Assembly (NCBI GenBank): GCA_030685065.1
Contig: JAUXQH010000017.1
Location: 62,001 to 126,000, forward strand
Source of the DNA: Pseudomonadota bacterium
Lineage (GTDB): Bacteria > Myxococcota_A > UBA796 > SXON01
Length of the DNA stretch: 64,000 nt
Reading direction: 5' to 3'
The notes under the pieces were generated by a model. That model was not told where the DNA came from, did no database searches, and worked only from the letters and a program-made list of their open reading frames with translations. The translations under genes and the position numbers were made by a program. Below, in pieces: positions 7,903 to 16,102 of the stretch; position 1 is the stretch's first letter, and each line of letters opens with the position of its first letter.

Positions 7903-9894
7903 TCAGTCGAGCCAGTCGTCCAGGGAGGCGACCGCGGCCGCGAGGTGGCCGCGCGTGAGGTTCTCGAGCCCGAACCCAATCACGACGACGCGATGGTCCC
8001 AGCCGACCGCGGCGCCGCCGCCGGTGCCCCATTCCCAGAGCACGGTGTCCCCGGCGAGCACGTCCGGGTAGTCCTCCGTGTAGGCCGCACCCACCACCCA
8101 GCCCTCCTCGATCGAGGTGGTCTCCGCATCATCGCTGACGAAGGTGGTGTGCAGCACGGTCGAGAGCCACTCGGCGTCCGTGGCGTAGCCGACCTCGGCC
8201 CCGCTCACGACGAGGGTGCCGCCGCCGTCGAGGTAGGCGGTGATCGCCGCGCGCTCGGTGGGGTCGAACGTGCGGTCGGCGAGGCCTTCGTCGCCGAGGA
8301 GCCACACGACGCGCGGGTAGTCCGCGAGGTGCACGGTGCCGGAGGCCACGGCCTCGTTCGAGGCGACCGAGAAGCTCCCGAGGGCGTTGCCCACGTCGGC
8401 GGCGAAGGTGTGGGCCGGCTCGGACCAGCTTCCGTCGAGCACGCGGTCGAAGCCGTCGACGACGAGCCAGTCCGCCCCGAGCCCGCCGTAGGTGTCGGAG
8501 GGCTCGGAGTCTCCGTAGCGTACGTCGGTGGTGCGTACCCGCACCCACGCCGTGACCGGCACCGTGGCGCTGGTTTCGCCGGTGTCCGTGAGGAGGTTCC
8601 ACCGGCTGCCGTTCTCCGAGCCCTCGACCTTGTAGCGGAGGGTCTCGCCGCCGCTGTCGGCCCGCCAGGCGACGATCGCCTGGTCTCCGTCCGAGACGAC
8701 GGACAGGAGCTCCGGGGCGGCCCCGGGGCGATGGGCGAGCCCGCTGTCGGCCAGCCACCGTGCATACGCGCGCTCGTCCTCGAGCACGTCGCCATGGGCG
8801 GCGTCCACCTCGGCGATGGTCACCGCGTAGGCGGCGAGGGAGTCGTCGGCGAAGCTCGTCGAGACCGACACGCCGGCGTCCCGCAGCCGCTCGAGCAGCT
8901 CCTCGTTCTCGTGGTCCGTCCCCCCGCTCTCGGTGTAGCTCGAGCGCAGCACGCCGCCGGCCTCGGCGAAGTCGGCGAAGGTGTCGGACTCCCCGTAGAG
9001 GGCGTCGAACAGGTGGACAGCGTCGACGGCGAGCCCGCCCGATTCCAGGATCGCGGCGGTGGCGAGGTAGCCCCCCGAGTGCGCGGTCAACGCGACGGCG
9101 CCTGTCTCCGGCCGGGTGATCCAGCCGTCGCGATACAAGACCGAGACGGCATCGCGCACGAGGTTCGCGAAGCCGCCCCGCGCGGCGAGGCGGCCAAAGT
9201 CCCCGTCGGATGCGTCCTCGGGGCCCTGGGGCACGATCAACACGGCGTCACGCCCGGAGAGCGCGTGTTGCTCGCGGAGGTGCTGCGAGCCCACGATGTC
9301 GTCGAGGATGGCGCCGTGCCCGTGCAGATGGGTCACGATCCCGAGCTGGCCGCGATCGGCGAGCCCGTTCGGGACCGCGATCAACACGGAGGAGTCGTCG
9401 TAGGAGGAGCCCTCGTAGGGAAAGGGCGCGGAGGGCAGCGCCAACGTGGCCTCGGCGCCCCAGTCGTCCGTGCTCCAATCGGCCTCGGGCAGCTCCGGAT
9501 CGCCGATGACGGCGGCAAGCCCGGTGTCGACGGATTGATCCTCGATGCGCACCGTCAGCGAGCCGGTCGCGATCAGGGCCTCGGATGTATCACCGATGTA
9601 TCGCACGGTGTATCGCCGGGCCTCCCCGGCCCGCAGGGGGTCGGAAGCCTCGTGGTCGTCGGCCGGGGTCACCTCGAAGTCGCCGGTGACGGTGAACGCG
9701 GCGCCCCCCTCGGCGTCGCGGCCGCCGGTGGAGGTGACGGTGAGGACTGCGTCGGGGGCGGAGTCCCCCGCGGTGGCGAACGGCAGCGCGAGGTGCTCGT
9801 CCGTCGTGAAGCTGAAGTGCTCATCATCGGGATCGGTGTTCGAGTCGAAGCCGGCCGGCTTGTCGGAGCACGCGGCGAGGAGGAGGATCAGCAT
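7903..9894 (-). CDS. Large lipoprotein: alpha/beta-hydrolase-like domain, Fn3 and C-terminal ThuA-like domain
   Basis: The protein has 663 residues. The ATG at 9894 (or the GTG at 9900) gives MLILLLAAC, a minimal lipoprotein leader. After an Asp-rich linker comes a beta-sandwich-like segment (about 30-130). A hydrolase-like domain (about 150-370) contains a THLHGHG oxyanion-type loop and AHSGGY, which matches a G/A-x-S-x-G nucleophile elbow. About 390-460 reads like a fibronectin-III domain (ELLSVVSDGDQAIVAW). The C-terminal part (about 465-663) resembles ThuA/glutamine-amidotransferase-like domains (VVWLLGDE, ITAYLDGGGTLVVSG, VVVIGFGLENL). It is the last gene of the minus-strand operon and overlaps the methyltransferase by seven bases. 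It is probably a surface esterase or peptidase; the substrate is unknown. Confidence 0.7.
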   Translation of the reverse strand: MLILLLAACSDKPAGFDSNTDPDDEHFSFTTDEHLALPFATAGDSAPDAVLTVTSTGGRDAEGGAAFTVTGDFEVTPADDHEASDPLRAGEARRYTVRYIGDTSEALIATGSLTVRIEDQSVDTGLAAVIGDPELPEADWSTDDWGAEATLALPSAPFPYEGSSYDDSSVLIAVPNGLADRGQLGIVTHLHGHGAILDDIVGSQHLREQHALSGRDAVLIVPQGPEDASDGDFGRLAARGGFANLVRDAVSVLYRDGWITRPETGAVALTAHSGGYLATAAILESGGLAVDAVHLFDALYGESDTFADFAEAGGVLRSSYTESGGTDHENEELLERLRDAGVSVSTSFADDSLAAYAVTIAEVDAAHGDVLEDERAYARWLADSGLAHRPGAAPELLSVVSDGDQAIVAWRADSGGETLRYKVEGSENGSRWNLLTDTGETSATVPVTAWVRVRTTDVRYGDSEPSDTYGGLGADWLVVDGFDRVLDGSWSEPAHTFAADVGNALGSFSVASNEAVASGTVHLADYPRVVWLLGDEGLADRTFDPTERAAITAYLDGGGTLVVSGAEVGYATDAEWLSTVLHTTFVSDDAETTSIEEGWVVGAAYTEDYPDVLAGDTVLWEWGTGGGAAVGWDHRVVVIGFGLENLTRGHLAAAVASLDDWLD

Positions 9895-10613
9895 CGGCAC
9901 GCCCGCACGATGATGCGGGGGCAGCCATCCCGCAAGGGCCCGCCCGAATAATCCCCGTGGATCGCGTCGACCCAGAAGCCTCCGGCCTCGCACATCCACT
10001 CGATCTCGCGTGGAAGGCAGAGCTGGAGCGGAAGGAGCGAGGTGGCGACGAGGGTGTCGTCGAGGAAGTAGCGATCGAGCAGATCGATCCGGGCTTCGAG
10101 CGGGCGCCGCCACACCTCGCGCGTACGCCGGGCCGCGCGGCCCTCGACCTGTCCCTGCCAGCCGAGGCGCTCGGGGGTGTGGGGCACGCCGAAGTACGCG
10201 AAGTCGGGGGCGGGAAGGTCGAGGACCAGGGGAGCGCCGACAGGGAGCGCGCGGGCGCAGGCCTGCAGGCAGGTGAGCTGGTCCTCTCGGGTGTGGAGGA
10301 AGCAGAAGGTGCCGTTCGGGACCACGATCTCACCGAACAGCCCCAGATCGAAGGTGCGGATGTCCCCCTGCACCCAGCGCGTTCGGTCGCCGGGCCGGGA
10401 CCGCGCGCGCGCCCTCTCCAGCATCGGCGCGGATTGGTCGAGGCCCGTCACGTCCCGATCCGTCTGCAACAACCGGCTCACCCGCCCCGTGCCGCAGCCG
10501 AGCACGAGCACCGGGCCCGGGGCCGCGTGACGCGCGAAATACGCGGCGTCGGCGTCGGCGCCCTCGAACTCGGCGTCGTAGAAGGCGGGGATCGCTGCGT
10601 ACGGGTCCGTCAG
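9888..10613 (-). CDS. Class I SAM-dependent methyltransferase
   Basis: About 241 residues. Motif I is VLVLGCGTGRVSRLL, followed by VTGLDQSAPMLERA and WVQGDIRTFDL, all standard for small-molecule or lipid methyltransferases of the ubiE/tam type. There is no ATG, GTG or TTG between the stop of the upstream gene and the conserved N-terminus (TDPYAAIPAFYDAEF), so the most likely start is CTG at 10613. No good ribosome-binding site is placed for it, so the exact start is uncertain. It sits between the ThiF-nitroreductase gene and the hydrolase-like lipoprotein in one operon, and may act on the same unknown product. Confidence 0.82.
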   Translation of the reverse strand: MTDPYAAIPAFYDAEFEGADADAAYFARHAAPGPVLVLGCGTGRVSRLLQTDRDVTGLDQSAPMLERARARSRPGDRTRWVQGDIRTFDLGLFGEIVVPNGTFCFLHTREDQLTCLQACARALPVGAPLVLDLPAPDFAYFGVPHTPERLGWQGQVEGRAARRTREVWRRPLEARIDLLDRYFLDDTLVATSLLPLQLCLPREIEWMCEAGGFWVDAIHGDYSGGPLRDGCPRIIVRACRC

Positions 10614-10636
10614 GAGGGCGCTCGGGGGCCGCCCTC

Positions 10637-12901
10637 CTACCCCGGTTCCAACACGGCCTCCACCGGTCGGCGCAAGGAGCGCGCGGTGGCGTCGGGGGAC
10701 CGACCGATGCGGAAGAGGAGGATCTCGGCGGAGTCGGCGCGACCGGGGAGGACGGCGCGAAACGCCACCTCGATCGCGGTGAGCCGGTCGACGATGTCCC
10801 TGGGCCACGCCGCGGTCGCTCCGGCAGCGTGGCGCGCGAAGAGGTAGGGCAGGGTGGACATCGGATGGATCGCGAGCCCGAGCGCGGAGGCCCTCAACCA
10901 CACGCGCTGCATCGCTCGACCGCCACGCAGGTACGCGGCGGGGCCGCCGCCGGGTACGACGATCAGCCCGATCGCCGCGGCGGACGACACGGCGTCCTTC
11001 GCGGCCTGCTCGAGCACGCGCCCCGCGCCCAGACGCGCGAGCAGCGCGGCTCGGGGCCAACGGCTGATCACCTGCACGCCGGCGCGGTCGGCCTCGGAGA
11101 GCTCGAGGGCATCGAGGTCGAGGCCGTCGCGGGTGCGGGCAACGTCCGCCGGGGTCCACCGGAGGCCCTCGACGATCTCCTGGTGGGACGGCTCGAAGAG
11201 CCATGTGAGGCGGTCGCCCGCGCCGATGGCCGCGCCGAGGAGGTCGAGGCCGACGGAGTCCTGGACGAGCAGGAGATCGGCGCCCTCTGCGGCGGCGTCC
11301 GCGAGTAGGGTTTCGGCGTCCGCCCCGAGCGCTCCGCGCTCCCCGAGGCGGCGGTTGGTCACGCGACGGCCGAGCCAGGGCAGCAGCGGATCGACGACGG
11401 CGACGCCCCGCCCGAGCCGGATCCGGAAGGCGAGGTGCGGGTCCGCGGGGTCCGGCGCGAGCGCCACCGTGGGCGCGAGCCCCGCGGCGTGGGCGGCGAG
11501 CTCGGCGTTGAGGGAGGCGGCGCCGAGCGCCACGAACGCGCCGCCGTCCCGGAAGTCCAGCACGTGGAGGCTGCGCGCGGGGTCGACGCGGCCCTCGAAC
11601 GTGCCGTCGGCCCAGCGGAAGCGCCACGGCTGCGCGTTGTGTCCGGAGGGCGCGAGGACCGCGGCCGCCGCGAGCCCGCGGGCCGTTTCGAGGTCCGGCG
11701 GGTGGTGCGAGGGGACGATCGGCGTCGGCACGTCGAAGGCGCGGGCCTCGGGAACGGGCGGTGGCGCCGGCTGCGGAGCCTCGGGGACGACGTAGGCGCC
11801 CCCCCCCTCGCGGATGATCGCCTCGAGGTCGACGTAGAAGCGCCCGGAGGACGTGTGTTCGCCGAGCAGGATGCGCCGTGACGTGTCGGCCACGAGCGCG
11901 CCGCCCAGGGCGATGCCCGACGCGAGCTGCGGCCACGTGCTCACGGTTTCCCGGACCTCGAGCAGCGTCGCGGCGCCGCGAGGCGAGAGCGTGTCCTCCC
12001 CCAGGATCCGCAGCAGGTACGGCACCTTGGCCTTCGTCGGGAGCCCGTGGAGATCCTCCGCGCGCAGGTCCCCGACCAGGCCGTGCAGGAGCGGGCGATG
12101 CGGCTCGCGATCGAAGCGCTCGATGTCGAGGAGGCCGCGGTCGGACGTGTCCATCAACACCGGGATCCGGCGTGCCCGCGCGCGCTCGCGCACCCTCAGC
12201 TTGACCAGCAGGTCGTCGCACTCCTCCACGAGCAGATCGAGCCCGTCGAGGAAGGGGTCGAGGTTCTCGAGGGTGATCCCCTCCGTGTAGATCTCGACGG
12301 GGAGGTACGGGTCCAGCTCGGCGATCTCCCGCGCGGCCAGCACCGCCTTGGAGACCCCGAGCTCGTGCACGCCGGCGCGCAGGCGGTTGAGGTTCGAGAG
12401 CCCGAGGGTGTCGAGGTCGGCCAGCCGCAAGCGGCCGCCGATGCCCTCGAGCGCGAGGGTGAGCGCCGCGGCCTGGCCCACCGAGAGCCCGATCACGCCG
12501 ATGGTCGCCTGGGCGAGCCGCCACTGCTCCTCCGCCGTGATCTTGTACCGGTTGCGATCCGTCCGGACCTCGCGATGTTCGGACGCGGGCAGGAGGTGCA
12601 CCAGCCGGCCCGACCATGGGTACCAGACCCAATTTCCGTATCGGTGCGCCGGACGGCCCGCGAGCCACGCGGTCGCGGCTGCGCGGCTCTCGGCGGGCGG
12701 GTAGCGCCGCGCTGGATCGCGCGCCTCCACGAGCTCCCCGAGCTGATCGAGCAGCGTGTCGTGCACCACGCGAACGGCGCCCGAAGCGAGGAGCGCGTCG
12801 AGGCCGGTGTCGTCATCGGCGCGGTACACGATCGGACGCCAGGTCCGCTCGTCGGGAGCCGGCAGGGCCCGCGCTCGGACCAGCCACGGAGCGCTGTCCA
12901 T
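10637..12901 (-). CDS. ThiF/E1-like adenylating domain fused to nitroreductase (Rv1355c family)
   Basis: The protein has 754 residues. The middle region (about 115-320) is a ThiF/MoeB fold: GVIGLSVGQAAALTLA nucleotide loop, ADLDTLGLSNLNR with the conserved Asp and Arg, SKA with the active Lys, and VEECDDLLVKL. The zinc-binding CxxC pairs of MoeB/ThiF are absent. The C-terminal half (about 400-740) is a flavin nitroreductase (VLAPSGHNAQPW). The same fusion order is known from mycobacterial Rv1355c, a protein of unknown function. An adenylation step followed by flavin redox chemistry is the simplest reading. The gene starts at the base after the hybrid-kinase stop, so the two are tightly coupled. 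Confidence 0.85.
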   Translation of the reverse strand: MDSAPWLVRARALPAPDERTWRPIVYRADDDTGLDALLASGAVRVVHDTLLDQLGELVEARDPARRYPPAESRAAATAWLAGRPAHRYGNWVWYPWSGRLVHLLPASEHREVRTDRNRYKITAEEQWRLAQATIGVIGLSVGQAAALTLALEGIGGRLRLADLDTLGLSNLNRLRAGVHELGVSKAVLAAREIAELDPYLPVEIYTEGITLENLDPFLDGLDLLVEECDDLLVKLRVRERARARRIPVLMDTSDRGLLDIERFDREPHRPLLHGLVGDLRAEDLHGLPTKAKVPYLLRILGEDTLSPRGAATLLEVRETVSTWPQLASGIALGGALVADTSRRILLGEHTSSGRFYVDLEAIIREGGGAYVVPEAPQPAPPPVPEARAFDVPTPIVPSHHPPDLETARGLAAAAVLAPSGHNAQPWRFRWADGTFEGRVDPARSLHVLDFRDGGAFVALGAASLNAELAAHAAGLAPTVALAPDPADPHLAFRIRLGRGVAVVDPLLPWLGRRVTNRRLGERGALGADAETLLADAAAEGADLLLVQDSVGLDLLGAAIGAGDRLTWLFEPSHQEIVEGLRWTPADVARTRDGLDLDALELSEADRAGVQVISRWPRAALLARLGAGRVLEQAAKDAVSSAAAIGLIVVPGGGPAAYLRGGRAMQRVWLRASALGLAIHPMSTLPYLFARHAAGATAAWPRDIVDRLTAIEVAFRAVLPGRADSAEILLFRIGRSPDATARSLRRPVEAVLEPG

Positions 12902-15900
12902 CTACGCCTCCAGGATCAGGGGGGGGCGCTCGAGCGGCAACGTCACGACGAACTCGGCGCCGATCCGCACGGTCGGATCGAGCTCCAGCTTTCCGAGGTG
13001 CATCGCCACGATCTCCCGCGCCACGGCGAGGCCGAGGCCGGTGCCCTTGCCCGGCGGCTTGGTCGTGAAGAACGGCGTGAAGATCCGCTCACGGAGCTCC
13101 GGAGGGACGCCGGGGCCGGTGTCACGCACGCGGATGCAGACGGCGTCACCCACGCGCTCGGTGTGGATCCAAAGGTCGCCGCGAGTTCCCATGGCGTCGA
13201 GCGCGTTGGAGACGAGGTTCATGACGACCTGGTCGATCCACTCTGGAAAATGCTCCACCGGCTCGTCCCAGTCGTAGTGACGGTGGATCGTGAATTCGAC
13301 GGTTCGGTACTGAAGGATGGTCAGGACCGCCTCGATCTCCTCGGAGAGGCGCCCGGACTGCACGCGGGGGGTGTGCTCCTGGCGCGTGTAGGCGAGCATG
13401 CCCTTCACGACGCTGTGCATGCGCCGTCCGGAGACCTCGATGGCCTCGATCAGGGCGTCGGCCTGGCGGAAATCGCGGCCCTCGGGGTTGGCCCCCAGCC
13501 GTTGAAGGGCGCGGCGCAGCGGAGAGACCGCGTTGATCACGGCGTTCACGGGGTTGAGCATCTCGTGGGCGATGCCGGCCGAGAGCACCCCGAGCGAGTA
13601 CTGTTTCTCCATGCGCAGCAGCGTGGTCGCCAGCAACCGGATGCGAATCTGCGCGTTCACGCGCGCAAGCAGCTCCGGGGGTGAGAACGGCTTGGTGATG
13701 TAGTCGTCCGCCCCGACGGAAAAGGCCTGCAATACGGCATCGGAGCCGTGTCGCGCAGAGAGGAGCAGGACCGGAATACCCCGGGTGGCGACGTTGTTCT
13801 TGAGCCGCCGGCACAGCTCGAGGCCGTCGACGTGGGCCATCATGACGTCGGACACCACCACGTCGGGCATGTCCCGGGCCACGATCGCCTGCGCCTCGCG
13901 CGCGTCCCCTACCGCGCGGACATGGTGGTCTCGGGAGAGGATCCGGAGCAGGAAGGCCCGCATCTCCGGGTTGTCCTCGACCACGAGCACCTGCGTGCGG
14001 GAGCGAACCTGCGTCTCCGCTCCCCCCTCGAGCACGAGCAGCGAGGGGGCGTCCTGGTCGACCCCCACCGCCTCGGCGACGCGCTGTGGGGAGGGCGCCT
14101 CGATCCGTACGAGCTCGACCCGGGGGGCGTGTCCGTCGCGAGGGAGGCGCACACGAAAGCAAGCGCCGTGGCCGGGCTCGCTGTCGAGCTCCACCACGCC
14201 GTCGTGGGCGCGCACGAGGTCCCGCGCCATCGCGAGGCCGATCCCCGAGCCTTCGACGGAGCCCTCTCCGCGCCCGCGGGTGAAGCGCTCGAAGATGTGG
14301 GCCTGGTCCTCCGGCGCGATTCCGGGGCCGTTGTCCTCGACCTCGAGGATCGCCTCGGTCCCCAGGACGCGCACCCGGACCACCACCCGATCCCCGAAGC
14401 GCACGTACTTGATGGCGTTGCCCACCAGGTTCACCAGCACCCGGCGCAGCAACGAGGGATCCGCCAGCACGCTGACGGCTCCGTCGCAGAGCTCCGCTGA
14501 CAAGGCGATGTTCTTGCGATCGGCCAGCGGACACAACGTGTCCACCACGTCCTGTACCAGGGAGCAGAGCTCGAGCTCGATCCGATGGATCGGCAGCGCG
14601 CCGGCGTCGAATTTCGCGAAGTCGAGGAGCTCTCCCACGAGGTGGAGCAGCGCCGTTGCGTTCTGGCGTGCCGCGCGTACGGTCGCCTGGACATCGCCGT
14701 GACGGCCCGCGGCGAGCTCGACCTCGAGATCCTCGAGCGGCGCGAGGATGAGGGTCAGCGGCGTGAGGAAGTCGTGGCTCACGTTCGTGAAGAAGCGGTC
14801 CTTCGCCTGATCCGCGTGTTCGAGGCGGGTGACGGTGTCCTCCAGGGACGTGCGCGCCTCTTCCAGCTCGGCGGTACGCTCGCGCACGCGCACCTCCAAG
14901 GTGTCGCGGAGGTCCGCGATCACCCGGTAGGACTGGGCGTTTTCGACCGAGATCGCGAGCTGGCTCGCCATGGACTCGAGCAGCGCGGGGTCCAGGTCGC
15001 CTTCGTCCACGCCCTGAGGATCCACGCCGACGAGCATCGCCCCCACGAGCCGCTCATGGCTCAGGAGCGGGTTGGCCCACCACGCCCTCCCCGCGAGGCG
15101 GAGCCGGGTCGGCGCGCGCGACATCCGCACCGCGCCGGGCGCGTCGGCCTGCGCCAGGGCGCCCAGCTCGGTGAGCTCGGCCAACGGAATGCCGCGCCAC
15201 GCGGCCACCACGAAGCCGCCCGGCTCTCCGTCCACCAACAGGATCGCCACCGGAACGTGCCCCAGGCCATCCGAGATGGTCACCGCGGCGCGGCGGAGCA
15301 TGCTCCGCGCGTCGAGCTCGCTCGTCGCGGCTCGAGCCAACGCGTTGAGCACGGTGAGATCGCGCACCTTCCTGTCGAGCTGGCGCTTGGCGTCGGTGAG
15401 CGCCGCCACCTTCTCCTGGAGCAGGCGGTTTGCCTCTTCCAGCTCCGTCGCCGCGTCGGACAGGTTCTGCAGCCGCTTCCGCGGGCCCGTCGCGACGCGC
15501 TCCCAGAGGCTGCGCACCCGCTGTCCGATCGTGATCCACTTGGTGATGGCGATGTCGAACACCGCCTCCTGCGGACCGAGCCGCGTCATGCTCACCCGCG
15601 CGAGCGGCGCGCCGACCATCGGGGGGACGCCGGCCAGGATCCCTCGCACCGTGTCGAGAAAGGCATCGCTGGGGGTGACCTCCGGCGAGAACCGATAGTG
15701 CGCGCGCAGGGTGTCGGGACCGCTCTGCTCGACGCCGATCTTCACGAACGGGAAGAGGAACCGCTCCACGAGCGTCGGAAAGCGCTTGTACATCTGGTAG
15801 GGCGAGAACAGGCCGTGAATGACCACCCGGAGGAAGCCGAACCCCTTGGTGGTCGCGAAGGTCAAGCCGATGTCGTAGAACAGCTCGGGCACGCCCGGGA

Positions 15901-16099
15901 AGAGCGGGGCCACCCGCCCCTCGATCACCAGGAACGTCTCGAAGTCGATCCAGTTCAGGCGATCGTCGAGCCAGCTCGGCGTGTACGGCAGCCCTTCCTG
16001 GAGCACCCTACGGGAGAGCCCGTGCGACTCGAGGTAGTCGTAGAAGAACGTGAGCGCCAGACAGCTCACCTCCCGGCGCCTTGGGAACGACGAATCCAC
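12902..16099 (-). CDS. Hybrid histidine kinase with kinase-receiver-kinase architecture
   Basis: The protein has 1065 residues and no membrane helix, so it is a soluble kinase. Residues 1-190 form an alpha-helical domain resembling the N-terminal sensor region of AraC-type regulators or heme-NO-binding-like folds; I cannot name it firmly. A coiled coil (about 210-250) leads to a GAF domain (about 250-390). The first kinase core has H442 in SHDFLTPL and an ATPase domain with NLVGNAIKYV, DNGPGIAPED and GSGIGLA. A receiver (about 703-820) carries D751 and TKPF. A second complete kinase core follows, with H845 in AHEMLNP and a second ATPase domain (NLVSNALDAM, GTGLGLA). It starts three bases after the PilZ gene and ends flush with the ThiF-nitroreductase gene. 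Confidence 0.92.
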   Translation of the reverse strand: MDSSFPRRREVSCLALTFFYDYLESHGLSRRVLQEGLPYTPSWLDDRLNWIDFETFLVIEGRVAPLFPGVPELFYDIGLTFATTKGFGFLRVVIHGLFSPYQMYKRFPTLVERFLFPFVKIGVEQSGPDTLRAHYRFSPEVTPSDAFLDTVRGILAGVPPMVGAPLARVSMTRLGPQEAVFDIAITKWITIGQRVRSLWERVATGPRKRLQNLSDAATELEEANRLLQEKVAALTDAKRQLDRKVRDLTVLNALARAATSELDARSMLRRAAVTISDGLGHVPVAILLVDGEPGGFVVAAWRGIPLAELTELGALAQADAPGAVRMSRAPTRLRLAGRAWWANPLLSHERLVGAMLVGVDPQGVDEGDLDPALLESMASQLAISVENAQSYRVIADLRDTLEVRVRERTAELEEARTSLEDTVTRLEHADQAKDRFFTNVSHDFLTPLTLILAPLEDLEVELAAGRHGDVQATVRAARQNATALLHLVGELLDFAKFDAGALPIHRIELELCSLVQDVVDTLCPLADRKNIALSAELCDGAVSVLADPSLLRRVLVNLVGNAIKYVRFGDRVVVRVRVLGTEAILEVEDNGPGIAPEDQAHIFERFTRGRGEGSVEGSGIGLAMARDLVRAHDGVVELDSEPGHGACFRVRLPRDGHAPRVELVRIEAPSPQRVAEAVGVDQDAPSLLVLEGGAETQVRSRTQVLVVEDNPEMRAFLLRILSRDHHVRAVGDAREAQAIVARDMPDVVVSDVMMAHVDGLELCRRLKNNVATRGIPVLLLSARHGSDAVLQAFSVGADDYITKPFSPPELLARVNAQIRIRLLATTLLRMEKQYSLGVLSAGIAHEMLNPVNAVINAVSPLRRALQRLGANPEGRDFRQADALIEAIEVSGRRMHSVVKGMLAYTRQEHTPRVQSGRLSEEIEAVLTILQYRTVEFTIHRHYDWDEPVEHFPEWIDQVVMNLVSNALDAMGTRGDLWIHTERVGDAVCIRVRDTGPGVPPELRERIFTPFFTTKPPGKGTGLGLAVAREIVAMHLGKLELDPTVRIGAEFVVTLPLERPPLILEA

Positions 16100-16102
16100 G
16101 GG

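Noticed and set aside
7843..9951. Plus-strand open frame of 702 codons
   Set aside because: It is antisense to the hydrolase-like lipoprotein, with Gly/Val/Arg-rich low-complexity translation and no motif.
10614..12668. N-terminal extension of the methyltransferase frame
   Set aside because: The frame is open but runs through the ThiF-nitroreductase gene out of phase, with Arg/Pro-rich nonsense sequence.
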